Counted from the stretch's first letter, positions 1 to 9,210 are shown. The stretch is 64,000 bases of DNA from WHSW01 sp963742205 (GCA_963742205.1 CAVUKZ010000012.1:186001-250000), one strand, 5' to 3'. Translations and numbers: made by a program. The notes: a model not told the origin generated them from the sequence alone.

Positions 1-1
1 G

Positions 2-889
2 GTCAACGAGGTCAACTTCGACAACCTCGAGGCGATGGTGATCAAGCTCCGCAGCGGCGCCGCCTACGACCTGATCTGGCCCAGCACGGAGTACGTCTAC
101 CGGCTCAACAAGGAGGGGTTGCTGGCGAAGTTCGACCGCGGCCTGCTGCGCAACAACGACAACATCTCGAGCTTCTACGACAGCCCGTGGTGGGACCCCA
201 ACAACGATCTCGGGGTGCCGTACACGTACTACACCACCGGGATCGCCTGGCGCGAGGACGAGGTCTCAGGGATGACCGGGTCCTGGAACGACCTCATGAA
301 TCCCGACGGCGCGGGGCGGATGTTCATCCTCGACGACTTCCAGGAGGCGATCGGCGAGGCGAACCTGCTCAACGGCTTCGACCTCAACACCGAGGACTCC
401 GCCGAGCTCGAGCAGTCGAAGCAGACGCTGCTCGACCAGAAGGAGAACGCGCGCGGCTTCTCGACCAACAGCACCTCGAACCTGGTCTCGGGGGCGGCGG
501 CGATTCACCAGGCGTGGAACGGCGACATCGTCAACGTCCGCAACCAGGTCGACAACCCCGAGCTGTTCCACTACGAGACCTGCTCGGAAGGGGTTCCGGT
601 CGGCACCGACCTGATGAGCATCCCGATCACGGCCCGCAGCCCGGGCACGGCGATGCTGTTCATGGACTGGATCCTGGAACCGGAGAACGCGGCTCAGAAC
701 GTCGCCTGGAACGGCTACCCCCAGCCGTGCGAGGGCGGCAAGCAGGAGTTCGCGAAGCTGGTCAAGGACGAGCCCTCGATCGACGTCGACCTCGAGACGC
801 TCGCGGCCGGGGCGATGGAGTACCGGCTCGATAACCCCGAGGCGCGCCAGGAATGGACTTCGCTGTTCACCGAGGTCAAGGCGGCGTGA
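2..889 (+). CDS. Polyamine-type ABC transporter substrate-binding protein (PotD-like), 5' partial
   Basis: This is the C-terminal part of an extracellular solute-binding protein of the spermidine/putrescine (PotD) class. The reading frame is open from base 2, so the signal peptide and N-terminus lie outside the window. The visible part has typical PotD features: a 'YDLIWPSTEYV' stretch near the start, 'GVPYTYYTTGIAWR', and late 'WILEPENAAQNV' and 'NGYPQP' segments found in the hinge and C-terminal lobe. It ends 7 bases before a fused permease and an ATPase gene, so it should supply ligand to that importer at the outer face of the membrane. The ligand is inferred to be a polyamine or similar cation; the binding residues cannot be checked fully from a partial protein. 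Confidence 0.88.
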   Translation, partial: VNEVNFDNLEAMVIKLRSGAAYDLIWPSTEYVYRLNKEGLLAKFDRGLLRNNDNISSFYDSPWWDPNNDLGVPYTYYTTGIAWREDEVSGMTGSWNDLMNPDGAGRMFILDDFQEAIGEANLLNGFDLNTEDSAELEQSKQTLLDQKENARGFSTNSTSNLVSGAAAIHQAWNGDIVNVRNQVDNPELFHYETCSEGVPVGTDLMSIPITARSPGTAMLFMDWILEPENAAQNVAWNGYPQPCEGGKQEFAKLVKDEPSIDVDLETLAAGAMEYRLDNPEARQEWTSLFTEVKAA

Positions 890-896
890 GCGCCGC

Positions 897-2576
897 GTGA
901 CCGCGGGCGGCTTCTGGACCCGTTTCCTGCTGCCGGGCGGGATCTGGCTGCTGCTGTTGTTCGCGGTGCCGCTGGTTCTCGTGTTGGCGCTCTCGTTCGG
1001 CTACGTCGACGACCTCGGGCGCGCCGTCTACTCGACCAAGCTCGACAACTACTCGGACTCGTTCAACCCGACCTACCTCCCGGTGTTGCTGCGGTCGGTG
1101 CTCTACGCGCTCACGACCACCGTCCTCTGCCTGGTGATCGGCTACCCGGTCGCCTATTACATCGCCCGGTACGGGGGCCGTTACCGCAACGTGCTGATCG
1201 CGCTGCTGGTGCTGCCGTTCTTCGTCAACTACCTGGTCCGCACCTACGCATGGGTCGCGCTGCTGGCCGACGACGGGCTGGTCAACTCGGCCCTCGTCGA
1301 CACCGGCCTGCGCAGCGAGGGGATCCAGTTCATCAACACCCCCGTCGCGGTCATCGGCGGCCTCGTCTACGGCTATCTGATCTTCATGATCCTGCCGGTC
1401 TACGGCTCGCTCGAACGCCTCGACCGCTCGGTGATCGAGGCCGGCAAGGACCTCTACGGCACGCCGCTGCAGACGTTCCTGCACGTCACCCTGCCGCTGA
1501 CGAAGCAGGGGATCCTCGCCGGCGCCGTCCTCTGCTTCCTGCCCTCCGTGGGCGACTTCGTCTCCGCGCAGCTGCTCGGCGGCACCGACACCTACATGGT
1601 CGGCAACCTGATCCAGGACCAGTTCTTCTCCGCCAACAACTGGCCCTTCGGCGCCGCGCTGACCGTGGTGCTGATGCTCTTCCTCTCGGTCTGGATGGTC
1701 GCCTACCTGCGCTCGGCGGCCCGTGACGTGAGGGGCGCGCGCGATCTGATGGAGACGCATGCCTTCGACAAGCCGCGGATCCTGCGCGTCTGGAGCCTGC
1801 TCGTCTACCTCTTCCTGTTCACGCCGATCCTCGTCGTGGTCCTGTTCTCGTTCAACGGGATCAAGTCGCTGACCAACTTCGACGGCTTCTCGTTGCAGTG
1901 GTACAGCGAGTTCCTCAACGACCCCACCCTGCGCGAGTCGCTGTTCACCTCGCTCGAGATCGCCTTCCTGACGATGCTCGCGGCGACCGTGATCGGCACC
2001 ATGCTGGCGATCGGCCTGGTCCGCTCGCGGGCGCGCTGGGCGCCGGGCGCGAACATCCTCATGCTCGTGCCGCTCGTCGTGCCGGAGATCATCACCGGGA
2101 TCTCGGCGCTGCTGATCTTCAGCCAGCTCGGGATCGCGCTCTCGTTCTGGACGATCGTGATCGCCCACATCACCTTCTCGATCTCCTACGTGACGATCGT
2201 CGTGCGCGCCCGGATGGCCGCCATCACACTCGAGGTCGAGGAGGCGGCGATGGACCTCGGGGCCACCCGCTGGCAGGCGGTCCGGATGGTGCTGGTGCCG
2301 GCGCTGTGGCCGTCGGTCGTCGCCGCCGGCTTGCTCACGTTCGCCTTTTCGTTCGACGACTTCGTGCTCTCGTTCTTCACGACCGGCGAGGACCTGCAGC
2401 CGCTGCCGGTGCGGATCTGGTCGGCGATCCGGTTTGGGGTCACGCCGACGATCAACGCGATCGGAACCCTGATGATGGTCATCTCGCTGACCGCGATCGC
2501 GCTCGCCGTGCTGCTGCCACGGCTCTTCGGACGCCGCGAGAGCGGGCTCAAGGTGCTAACCGCAGGAGAGGGATAG
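897..2576 (+). CDS. Fused ABC permease with PotB-like and PotC-like halves
   Basis: This 559-residue membrane protein joins two complete binding-protein-dependent permease domains that are normally separate proteins (PotB and PotC). The first half (about 1-280) has an EAA-type cytoplasmic loop near residue 180 ('AGKDLYGTPLQTFLHVTLPL'). The second half (about 290-559) has its own EAA loop near residue 450 ('AAMDLGATRWQAVRMVLVPA'). Each half has about six hydrophobic segments. The GTG start lies 7 bases after the binding-protein stop, and the ATPase gene starts 6 bases after this stop, so the three form an operon. The two halves would form the full transmembrane pore in one chain. There is no frame break, so the fusion is real in this sequence. 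The second polyamine locus in this window keeps the two permeases separate. Confidence 0.9.
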   Translation: MTAGGFWTRFLLPGGIWLLLLFAVPLVLVLALSFGYVDDLGRAVYSTKLDNYSDSFNPTYLPVLLRSVLYALTTTVLCLVIGYPVAYYIARYGGRYRNVLIALLVLPFFVNYLVRTYAWVALLADDGLVNSALVDTGLRSEGIQFINTPVAVIGGLVYGYLIFMILPVYGSLERLDRSVIEAGKDLYGTPLQTFLHVTLPLTKQGILAGAVLCFLPSVGDFVSAQLLGGTDTYMVGNLIQDQFFSANNWPFGAALTVVLMLFLSVWMVAYLRSAARDVRGARDLMETHAFDKPRILRVWSLLVYLFLFTPILVVVLFSFNGIKSLTNFDGFSLQWYSEFLNDPTLRESLFTSLEIAFLTMLAATVIGTMLAIGLVRSRARWAPGANILMLVPLVVPEIITGISALLIFSQLGIALSFWTIVIAHITFSISYVTIVVRARMAAITLEVEEAAMDLGATRWQAVRMVLVPALWPSVVAAGLLTFAFSFDDFVLSFFTTGEDLQPLPVRIWSAIRFGVTPTINAIGTLMMVISLTAIALAVLLPRLFGRRESGLKVLTAGEG

Positions 2577-2582
2577 GAGTCG

Positions 2583-3650
2583 ATGGCCGAGGCAATCCGG
2601 ATCGAGAACGTGACCAAGCGCTTCGGCGAGCAGACCGCCGTCGACGACATCAACCTGACGATCGAGCAGGGCGAGTTCTTCTCGCTCCTCGGGCCCTCCG
2701 GCTGCGGCAAGACGACGACCCTGCGGATGCTCGCGGGGTTCGAGGTTCCCAGCGAGGGCACAATCCGCCTCGAGGGCGAGCCGGTGGAGAACGTCCCGCC
2801 CTACAAGCGGGACGTCAACATGGTCTTCCAGAGCTACGCGCTGTTCGACCACCTGGACATCGCCGACAACGTCGCCTTCGGGCTGCGGCGCAAGAAGGTC
2901 GCCAAGGACGAGATCAAGCGGCGGGTGAGCGACGCGCTCGAGCTCGTCAACCTCGCGGAACGGTCGACCGCGCGCACCAACGAGCTCTCGGGCGGGCAGC
3001 GCCAGCGGGTCGCGTTGGCGCGCGCGCTCGTGAACCGGCCGAAGGTGCTGTTGCTCGACGAGCCGCTCGGGGCGCTCGACCTGAAGCTGCGCCGCCAGAT
3101 GCAGGTCGAGCTGAAGCAGATCCAGCGCGAGGTCGGGATCACCTTCGTCTACGTCACGCACGACCAGGAGGAGGCGCTGGCGATGTCGGACCGGATCGCG
3201 GTGATGAACTTCGGCCGGGTCGCCCAGTGCGGGGCTCCCGAGGACATCTACGAGCACCCGACCGAGGAGTTCGTCGCCGGGTTCATCGGGGTCTCGAACC
3301 TGATCGAGGGCGTGGTCACCGACGACAGCAGCGTCCGGATCGCGAACGGGACGCAGCTGCGGGCGAACCTGCCCGACGACGTCGACCGGGGTGACACGGT
3401 CAACCTCTCGGTGCGGCCGGAGAAGATCGCCGTCGACGACCTCGAGGACGGGATGGTGACCCTGGATGGCACGGTGGTCTCGCGCGTGTACCTCGGCGTC
3501 AGCACCCAGGTCACGGTCTCGGTGGGCGACGGCGCGAACCTCGTGGCGCTCGAGCAGGCGACGTACCGGTCGAGCGCCGACGATCGCTGGGACGCCGGGA
3601 CCAAGGTCAAGCTCGGCTGGCACCCCGAGCACTGCCTGATCCTGCGCTGA
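2583..3650 (+). CDS. potA: Polyamine-type ABC transporter ATP-binding protein
   Basis: This cytoplasmic ATPase powers the importer encoded just upstream. Walker A is at residues 37-45 (GPSGCGKTT), the signature LSGGQ at 135-139, Walker B at 155-160 followed by the D-loop, and the switch histidine is His193 ('VTHDQEEA'). The last 110 or so residues form a TOBE-like regulatory region, as in PotA. The length of 355 residues is normal for the family. It starts 6 bases after the fused permease and is followed after 9 bases by a flavin amine oxidase gene, which supports import of an amine substrate that is then oxidised. All catalytic motifs are intact. Substrate identity is inferred from family and context only. 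Confidence 0.93.
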   Translation: MAEAIRIENVTKRFGEQTAVDDINLTIEQGEFFSLLGPSGCGKTTTLRMLAGFEVPSEGTIRLEGEPVENVPPYKRDVNMVFQSYALFDHLDIADNVAFGLRRKKVAKDEIKRRVSDALELVNLAERSTARTNELSGGQRQRVALARALVNRPKVLLLDEPLGALDLKLRRQMQVELKQIQREVGITFVYVTHDQEEALAMSDRIAVMNFGRVAQCGAPEDIYEHPTEEFVAGFIGVSNLIEGVVTDDSSVRIANGTQLRANLPDDVDRGDTVNLSVRPEKIAVDDLEDGMVTLDGTVVSRVYLGVSTQVTVSVGDGANLVALEQATYRSSADDRWDAGTKVKLGWHPEHCLILR

Positions 3651-3659
3651 GAGACGGAC

Positions 3660-4863
3660 TTGCGCGCGGCGGTGATCGGCGCCGGACTGGCCGGCCTCGC
3701 GGCGGCCGACGCGCTCGCCGCGGCGGGCTGGGACGTCGAGGTGCTCGAGGCTCGCGATCGGGTCGGCGGGCGCACCTGGTCGCGGCCGCTCGGCCAACGG
3801 CGCGACGGTCGAGATGGGGGCCGAGTTCATCCTCCCGGGCAACACCGAGGTCCGCGCGCTCGCCACCGAGCTCGGGCTCGGGCTCTGGGACAAGGGCATG
3901 CGCTACGGCAAGCGCGAGCCGCGGGGCGGGCTCGGCGTCAGCGACCCTGAGCTCGACGAGGGCGTCGCGGCGGTGGCGGCCGCGCTGGCCGAGCTCAATG
4001 GCCGGCCGACCGCCCGCGAGCTGCTCGACTCGCTGGCGATCGCCGCCGGGGCGCGGGAGGCGATCCTCGCCCGGCTGGAGATCTCCTCCGCCAGTCCCGG
4101 CGACCACGTGCCCGCGATCGACATGGCCGGCCTCGCGCACATCGACGACAAGCAGGCGCCGAGCGTCGCCGGCGGCAACCAGGGCCTGTCGATCGCGCTC
4201 GCCGAGCGGCTGCCCACGCCGGTCGCGCTCGGCGATCCCGTGGAGACGGTGACGTGGCGACCCGGCGAGGTGCGTGTGCGGACCCAAGCCGGGCGCGAGG
4301 TCGAGGCCGACGCCTGCGTCGTTGCGGTCCCCGCCAGCGTCGGCGACCGGATCCGCTTCCAGCCCGAGCTCCCGCCGGCGAAGGTCGAGGCGTTTGCCCG
4401 AGTCCGCTACGGGCACGCCGCGAAGCTCTTCGTGCCGCTCGCCGAGCCCGTCGCGCCGGGCGCCGTGATGAACGTCCCCGAGCGCTGGTGGTGCTGGACG
4501 GCGACCGGCGCCGGCGACGAGCCGATGCCCGTGGTCAGCTGCTTCGCCGGCTCGGCACCGGCGCTCGAGCGCCTCGAGCTCGGCGGCGGGCCGGGGCGCT
4601 GGCTGGAGTCCCTGGCCGCGGTGCGCCCGGAGCTACCGCTCGAGCCCGAGGGCGCCGTGCTCGCGGTCTGGGACGACGACCCGTGGGTCCGCGCCGCGTA
4701 CTCGGTTGCGCCCTCGCCCCAGCTGGCCGCCGCCCTGGCCGAGCCGGTCGGCCCGCTTGCGTTCGCGGGCGAACACACGGCCGGGCCGTACCACGCGCTC
4801 ATGGAGGGCGCGATCCGCAGCGGGCGGCGGGCCGCGGGGGACCTGGGGCGGCCCATCGCCTGA
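3660..4863 (+). CDS. Flavin-containing amine oxidase (one frameshift)
   Basis: This FAD-dependent amine oxidase probably oxidises the amine brought in by the upstream transporter. The N-terminus has the dinucleotide fold 'AVIGAGLAGLAAADALAAAG' and the family motif 'EARDRVGGRTW'. The C-terminal part has the FAD-contacting 'FAGEHTAGPYHALMEGAI' segment typical of monoamine and putrescine oxidases. The frame breaks near 3792, where an extra G in 'ctcggccaac' moves the reading from the first to the second segment. Removing that base gives a continuous protein of about 400 residues. A likely TTG start at 3660 lies 9 bases after potA. The break is probably a sequence error, since both sides are well conserved. 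The exact amine is not determinable here. Confidence 0.82.
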
Positions 4864-4887
4864 CCGCCGGCGCCTAGAAAGCCGAAA

Positions 4888-4908
4888 CGCCCGGCACTTT
4901 GCTGGGCG
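4888..4908. terminator. Hairpin after the amine oxidase operon
   Basis: A 9-bp stem (one G-T pair) with a 3-base loop, cgcccggca/tgctgggcg, begins 25 bases after the amine oxidase stop. No strong T-run follows, so it may be a weak or factor-assisted terminator of the potBC-potA-oxidase operon. Alternatively it could be an mRNA 3'-end stabiliser or a leader element of the small ORF that follows. Confidence 0.45.
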
Positions 4909-4931
4909 TCTCAGGTACAGGGAGGAGAGAT

Positions 4932-5105
4932 ATGTTGTTATGGCGCCTGGTCAAAGAGACGTCCGGCGTTGTGGGGCGCTCTGCCTCACTCGGTCGGGGT
5001 CAGATGACGACGCCATTCGACGATAGATCGGCGGGCGCGCTCCGGGGGGCCACGGGGCCGAAAAGTGGTCGTGCCCGGGTAGGGGCGGGGTTTCCTGTTG
5101 GTTAA
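4932..5105 (+). CDS. Possible small protein, 57 residues
   Basis: An ATG at 4932 is preceded at good spacing by a near-ideal Shine-Dalgarno run (ggaggagag, 4921-4929), the strongest ribosome site in this gap. The ORF encodes a short basic protein beginning MLLWRLVKETSG, with no recognised domain and no membrane segment. It ends overlapping the last bases of the convergent LysR gene by four bases. The gap from 4864 to 5101 holds only this ORF and the hairpin at 4888-4908. It could equally be a chance ORF in GC-rich DNA; the ribosome site is the main argument for it. Confidence 0.3.
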   Translation: MLLWRLVKETSGVVGRSASLGRGQMTTPFDDRSAGALRGATGPKSGRARVGAGFPVG

Positions 5106-6013
5106 GACCCGTCGGCGGCGCGGTCGCGGCGCAGGAAGTCGATGAACTCCCGTTCGGCTCGGGACAGGGAGGCGAGCGAGCGACACACGATCGCGAAGCT
5201 GCGCGGGAAGCGGATCCCGTCGATGGGGCGGACGTACAGGTGGTCGCGGCTTTCGTCGATCGACAGCGCCGAGATCAGCACGGGCGCCGAGCGTTCGAGC
5301 GCCTCGCGCTTGGCGACGGCGGTGCTGCCGACCTCGACCAGCGCCGGGATCATCGGGAGGCCGCGTTCGGCGAGGACACGCTCGACGCAGCGGCGATCAT
5401 GCGCCTCGGGGTCGCGCATCACGACGCTGGTCCGCAGCAGCGAGCGCTGCGGGATCGAGTCGCGGCGGTACCACGCGTGGCTGGTCGGAACCGCGACCAC
5501 GACCTCGTCGTCGAGGAGCTCGAGCCGCTCGAGCCCGTCGTGTTCGGTATCGAGTGGATCGACCGCGGTGATCCCGGTGTTGACCCGGCCCTCGGCGACG
5601 AGCCGCCGGACGGTGCGCGAGTTCGCGATCGTGAGCTCGACGGGCGGGCTGTGGCGCCCGCCGGCTTGATAGGCGACGAGCTCGTACGGGAGGTGCGACT
5701 CGGCGATCGTGTGGCTGACCGCGAGCCGCATGGAGGGCTCCTCGCGTCCCGCCCCCGCGAGGATGCCGTCGACGACGTCGGCCTGATCGAGCAGTCGCCG
5801 CACCTCCGGATACAGCCGGCGTCCGGTCGCGGTGAGCGCGACGCCCGACGGCGATCGCGTCAGCAGCTCGGTCCCGGCGACCGTTTCCAGCCGCCGCAGC
5901 CGCTTCGAAACCGCGGGCGTGCTGATCTGTAGCGCGACGGCGGCGCGCCCGATCGTGCCCAGATCGACGGCGGCGCGGAACGCCCGCAACTCTCCAAGGC
6001 CCACGTCGCGCAT
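5102..6013 (-). CDS. LysR-family transcriptional regulator
   Basis: This 303-residue protein has an N-terminal winged helix-turn-helix (about residues 5-65) with the LysR signature 'AVALQISTPAVSKRLRRLE'. A C-terminal periplasmic-binding-like effector domain begins around residue 93 ('MRLAVSHTIAESHLPYELV'). LysR proteins usually bind upstream of a divergent or adjacent operon and respond to a pathway metabolite. Here it lies convergent to the amine oxidase operon and 38 bases upstream of the end of a Ca2+/H+ antiporter gene on the same strand. It may regulate the polyamine locus or an unlinked target; no operator is obvious. Family assignment is secure and the target is unknown. Confidence 0.9.
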   Translation of the reverse strand: MRDVGLGELRAFRAAVDLGTIGRAAVALQISTPAVSKRLRRLETVAGTELLTRSPSGVALTATGRRLYPEVRRLLDQADVVDGILAGAGREEPSMRLAVSHTIAESHLPYELVAYQAGGRHSPPVELTIANSRTVRRLVAEGRVNTGITAVDPLDTEHDGLERLELLDDEVVVAVPTSHAWYRRDSIPQRSLLRTSVVMRDPEAHDRRCVERVLAERGLPMIPALVEVGSTAVAKREALERSAPVLISALSIDESRDHLYVRPIDGIRFPRSFAIVCRSLASLSRAEREFIDFLRRDRAADGS

Positions 6014-6051
6014 CGAGTCAATCTTTCATGGCCCGTCAAGGCCTTGGCCGG

Positions 6052-7080
6052 CTAGGGGAAAAAGGCGAGAAACAGGAACGCCGCGAAGAGGACCAGGTGC
6101 ACGCCGCCCTCCTGGAGCGTCGCCCTGCCCGGCAGGACCGTGAGCGCACCGACCAGCCCCGTGATCACGAGCAGCACGATCTGGGTCGAGCCCAGGCCGA
6201 GGACCAGCGGCCCGTCGATCCAGATCGACGCCACGGCGATCGCCGGGATCGTGAGGCCGATGCTCGCGATCGCGGATCCGAGGGCGAGGTTGAAGCTGGT
6301 CTGCATCCGTCCCGCGCGGGCGTTGCGCAGCGCCGCGAGCGTCTCCGGCGAGAGCACCAGCAGCGCGATGATCACGCCCACGGCGGACTGCGGCGCGCCG
6401 AGCGCGTCGACGACGTCCTCGATCCCGGGCGACTCGACCTTCGCCAGCCCGACGACCGCCACCAGCGCCACGAGGAGCAGCGCGAGGCTCGTGAGCGCCT
6501 CCGTCCTGGTCGCCTGGGCGTGGTGCTCGCCGTCGGCGTCGGCGCCCTCCTCGGTGGGCAGGAAGAAATCGCGGTGACGGGCGGTCTGCACGAAGACGAA
6601 GAGCGCGTACAGGGCGAGGGAGGCGACGGCGGCGAACGCGAGTTGCTCCGGGGAGAACTCGGAGCCGCCCTCCGAGCTCGTGAAGGTCGGCAGCACGAGG
6701 CTGAGCGTGGCCAGGGTGAGCACCGTCGCCAGCGCGGTCGCCGATCCCTCGGCGTTGAACTCGGCGGTCCCCCGGCGCAGCGCTCCCGACAGCAGGCAGA
6801 TGCCGAGGACGCCGTTGCAGGTGATCATCACGGCGGCGAACACCGTGTCGCGGGCCAACGAGGCGTTCGCGTGGTCGGTGGAGACCATCAGCGTGACGAT
6901 CAGGCCCACCTCGATCACGGTCACGGCAAGGGCCAGGATCAGCGAACCGAAGGGCTCGCCGACGTGGCTGGCGACGACCTCCGCGTGGTGGACGGCCGCG
7001 AGGACCGCGCCGGCGAGGAACACCGCGGCCAGGGCCAGGACGACCGCCGAGGGATGGCCGCCCCAGGTGGCGACGAGCAC
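6052..7080 (-). CDS. Ca2+/H+ antiporter-like cation exchanger (ChaA/CaCA family)
   Basis: This is an integral membrane exchanger with about eleven hydrophobic segments and the two alpha-repeat signatures of the CaCA superfamily. The first repeat is 'GEPFGSLILALAVTVIEVGL' near residue 41. The second is 'SPETLAALRNARAG' followed by 'FNLALGSAIASIGLTIP'. The acidic residues in both repeats that carry the cation are present. It would export Ca2+ (or K+/Na+) in exchange for protons. The start is uncertain: GTG at 7080 is used here, but the frame stays open upstream and a CTG at 7125 would overlap the stop of the preceding hydrolase gene. It appears to be the last gene of the PotD2-hydrolase-antiporter operon. 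E. coli ChaA is linked to cation tolerance and putrescine export, which fits the amine context but is only suggestive. Confidence 0.85.
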   Translation of the reverse strand: MLVATWGGHPSAVVLALAAVFLAGAVLAAVHHAEVVASHVGEPFGSLILALAVTVIEVGLIVTLMVSTDHANASLARDTVFAAVMITCNGVLGICLLSGALRRGTAEFNAEGSATALATVLTLATLSLVLPTFTSSEGGSEFSPEQLAFAAVASLALYALFVFVQTARHRDFFLPTEEGADADGEHHAQATRTEALTSLALLLVALVAVVGLAKVESPGIEDVVDALGAPQSAVGVIIALLVLSPETLAALRNARAGRMQTSFNLALGSAIASIGLTIPAIAVASIWIDGPLVLGLGSTQIVLLVITGLVGALTVLPGRATLQEGGVHLVLFAAFLFLAFFP

Positions 7081-7121
7081 GATCAGCGCCGCCGGCGGAG
7101 CCAGCCGCGCCCAGTTGGATC

Positions 7122-8027
7122 TCAGCCGGAAGGCGCCGAGCCTGTCGAGGAGTCCGTCGATCCGCGGAGCCTACGCGGCTGGATCCGGCCTCCCTCGTAC
7201 ATCGGCAGCTCCACTCCCGACGCGGCGCCGCTGTCGATCTGCGTCCACATGCGCGAGACGCCCGCGGTGCCGAACTCGCGCACGCGGGTCACCGCATCGA
7301 GGTCGAGGACGTCCGTGAGCAGCTCCTCGGCGTCGCCGGCCTGCACCTTGACCATGCCCTCGGGGTCGACGATCAGGCTGCGCCCGAGGCCGGCGGGGGC
7401 GGCGGCGTTCACGTTGACGACGTAGAGCTGGTTCACGATCGCGTTCGCGCGCGTCGTCACCAGCTCGGCGCCGCGGTCGCTGGTGGTCGTCAGGGTGGGC
7501 TGGAACACCACCTCGGCTCCCAGCCACGCGAGCTGGCGGAAGACCTCGGGGAAGAAGCCGTCGTAGCAGATCGCCAGCCCGGCCCGGCCGATGCCGTCCA
7601 GATCGAAGACGACGAACCGGTCGCCCGGCTCGGTGCGCTCGCTCGGCTGCCAGGGAAACGCCTTGCGGTACACGGCGACCAGCCCGCGTTCAGGGGAGAT
7701 GGCGAGCGCCGTGTTGTGGATCGCGCCGCCCTCGGCGCGCTCGTAGACCGATCCCGCGACCAGCCAGAGCCCGAGCTCGGCGGCGAGCCCCTCGAGCCGC
7801 TCGGTCAGCGGGCCGGGGACCGCCACCGCGACGCGGTCAGCGTGGCCGCCTCCCTCCTCGAAGATCGGGTGCGGGGCCGAGAGGTGAAGCTCGGGCAACA
7901 CCAGCAGCTGCAGGTGCCCGACCGCGCGCTTCGCGGCCGCGGCCTGCTCGGCGAAGCGCTCGAGCGTCGCGTCCGGATCGCCGGCGACCGGAGCGATCTG
8001 GAGCCCGGCGATCGACAGCGTGCGCAC
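7122..8027 (-). CDS. Carbon-nitrogen hydrolase (nitrilase superfamily amidase)
   Basis: This 301-residue cytoplasmic hydrolase has the full Glu-Lys-Cys triad of the nitrilase superfamily: Glu46 in 'LVLPELH', Lys122 in 'VYRKAFPW' and Cys154 in 'LAICYDGFFPEVFR'. A GTG start at 8027 sits next to the stop of the PotD-like gene, so the two are probably translated together. Members of this branch hydrolyse amides or N-carbamoyl amines; N-carbamoylputrescine amidase is a known member. Because the upstream gene encodes a polyamine-type binding protein, an amide or carbamoyl derivative of a polyamine is a reasonable substrate guess, but sequence alone does not fix it. Confidence 0.87.
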   Translation of the reverse strand: MRTLSIAGLQIAPVAGDPDATLERFAEQAAAAKRAVGHLQLLVLPELHLSAPHPIFEEGGGHADRVAVAVPGPLTERLEGLAAELGLWLVAGSVYERAEGGAIHNTALAISPERGLVAVYRKAFPWQPSERTEPGDRFVVFDLDGIGRAGLAICYDGFFPEVFRQLAWLGAEVVFQPTLTTTSDRGAELVTTRANAIVNQLYVVNVNAAAPAGLGRSLIVDPEGMVKVQAGDAEELLTDVLDLDAVTRVREFGTAGVSRMWTQIDSGAASGVELPMYEGGRIQPRRLRGSTDSSTGSAPSG

Positions 8028-8029
8028 GA

Positions 8030-9175
8030 TCAGCCGTTGAGCGCCTGCTCGAAGGCCTTCGTGACCTGCTCCCCCTGCTTGCCGTCCAGCACCGGCTCGA
8101 AGGTGCAATTGCGGGTGTAGCTGCGGCTCGGGAAGATGAGCTGGTTGCGCGCCAGCTCGGGGTCGCGCTTGGCGAGGATCTCCTTGACCCCGGACACCGG
8201 GGTCACGTAGTTGACGTACTCGGCGATGTCAGCCTGCACCTTCGGGTCATAGACGTAGTTCATCCACTCCAGCGCCGCCCGCGGATCGGGCGCGCCGACC
8301 GGGATCTCCATGCTGGTCGACCACAGCATGCACCCTTCCTTGGGCATCACGAACTTGATGTTCGGGTCGTCCTTCTGCAGCTGCACGGCGTCGCCCGACC
8401 AGCCGAGGGCGATGGCGACGTCGCCCGTGGCGAGATCGCGGATGTAGTCGTTGCCGGTGAAGCGGCGGATCTGCCCCGACTCGGCGGCCCCGCTGATCTT
8501 GTCCACGGCGGCGAGCCACTGCTCGGTGGTCGCGGTGTCGGGATCGATGCCCATGCACTTGAGCGTCATCGGCACCGAGTCGCGCAGCTCGGTGAGCATC
8601 GAGACCTTGCCCGCGTACCTGGGGTCGAAGAGGTCGCAGATCGAGTCGACGCCGGGGGCGAGGTCCGTGCGCACGATCAGCCCGGTCATCCCGGCCTGCC
8701 AGGGAACGGTGAAGTCGCGGTTCGGGTCCGCGGCCGGATGCTGAAGGGCCGGGATCAGGTGCTCTTGGACGTTGGGGAGCGCCGACTTGTCGAGCTCGTA
8801 GAGGTAGCCGAGGTCGAACATCTGGCGGGCGAGCCAATCGCTGACCGTGATCGTGTCGCGCCCGCCCGACTGGCCGTCCTGCAGGAGCGGCTGGATCTTG
8901 GCGAAGAAGGCCGCGTTGTCGTTGATGTCCTCCTGGTAGGAGACGTCGATCCCCGTGTCGCCCTCGAACTGGGCGACGGTGCCGTCCTTGCCCGGGTCCA
9001 CGTAGAGCGGCCATTGCGAGATCGCCAGCTCGTCGCCGGCCTCACCGGCCGGGACCAGCTGTTGCCCCGACGTCGACGAAGCGTCGCCCCCGTCGGAGCC
9101 GCAGGCGGCGAGGGCCAGCGCGGCGCCGAGCGCCGCGAGCGCCAGACCGAGGCGCAGAGACCGTCCGATGCCCAA
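8030..9175 (-). CDS. Polyamine-type ABC transporter substrate-binding lipoprotein (PotD-like)
   Basis: This 381-residue solute-binding protein has a lipoprotein signal: a basic start, a hydrophobic run and a lipobox ending at Cys25 (LAAC). The mature part shows PotD features, including 'ELAISQWPLYVDP', 'VPWQAGMTGLIVRTDLAP' and 'ATGDVAIALGWSGDAVQL'. It starts with TTG at 9175 and is divergent from a TetR gene, with a short AT-rich gap between them. The following genes are a carbon-nitrogen hydrolase and a cation antiporter, with no permease or ATPase of its own, so it may feed one of the two neighbouring importers. The ligand is inferred from family only. Confidence 0.9.
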   Translation of the reverse strand: MGIGRSLRLGLALAALGAALALAACGSDGGDASSTSGQQLVPAGEAGDELAISQWPLYVDPGKDGTVAQFEGDTGIDVSYQEDINDNAAFFAKIQPLLQDGQSGGRDTITVSDWLARQMFDLGYLYELDKSALPNVQEHLIPALQHPAADPNRDFTVPWQAGMTGLIVRTDLAPGVDSICDLFDPRYAGKVSMLTELRDSVPMTLKCMGIDPDTATTEQWLAAVDKISGAAESGQIRRFTGNDYIRDLATGDVAIALGWSGDAVQLQKDDPNIKFVMPKEGCMLWSTSMEIPVGAPDPRAALEWMNYVYDPKVQADIAEYVNYVTPVSGVKEILAKRDPELARNQLIFPSRSYTRNCTFEPVLDGKQGEQVTKAFEQALNG

Positions 9176-9178
9176 ACT

Positions 9179-9194
9179 TTGAATCAGATTTCAA
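9179..9194. promoter_or_regulatory. Inverted repeat TTGAA-N6-TTCAA between PotD-like and TetR genes
   Basis: A 5-bp inverted repeat with a 6-base spacer lies in the short AT-rich gap between the two divergent starts (TTG 9175 and ATG 9211). The position suits an operator for the divergently encoded TetR protein. The arms are short, so it could be chance. Confidence 0.35.
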
Positions 9195-9210
9195 GAATAA
9201 ACAGCATTCA

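Noticed and set aside
876..2168. Long minus-strand open frame opposite the fused permease
   Set aside because: It is His/Arg/Asp-rich shadow text of the permease codons; the plus-strand protein has all family motifs.
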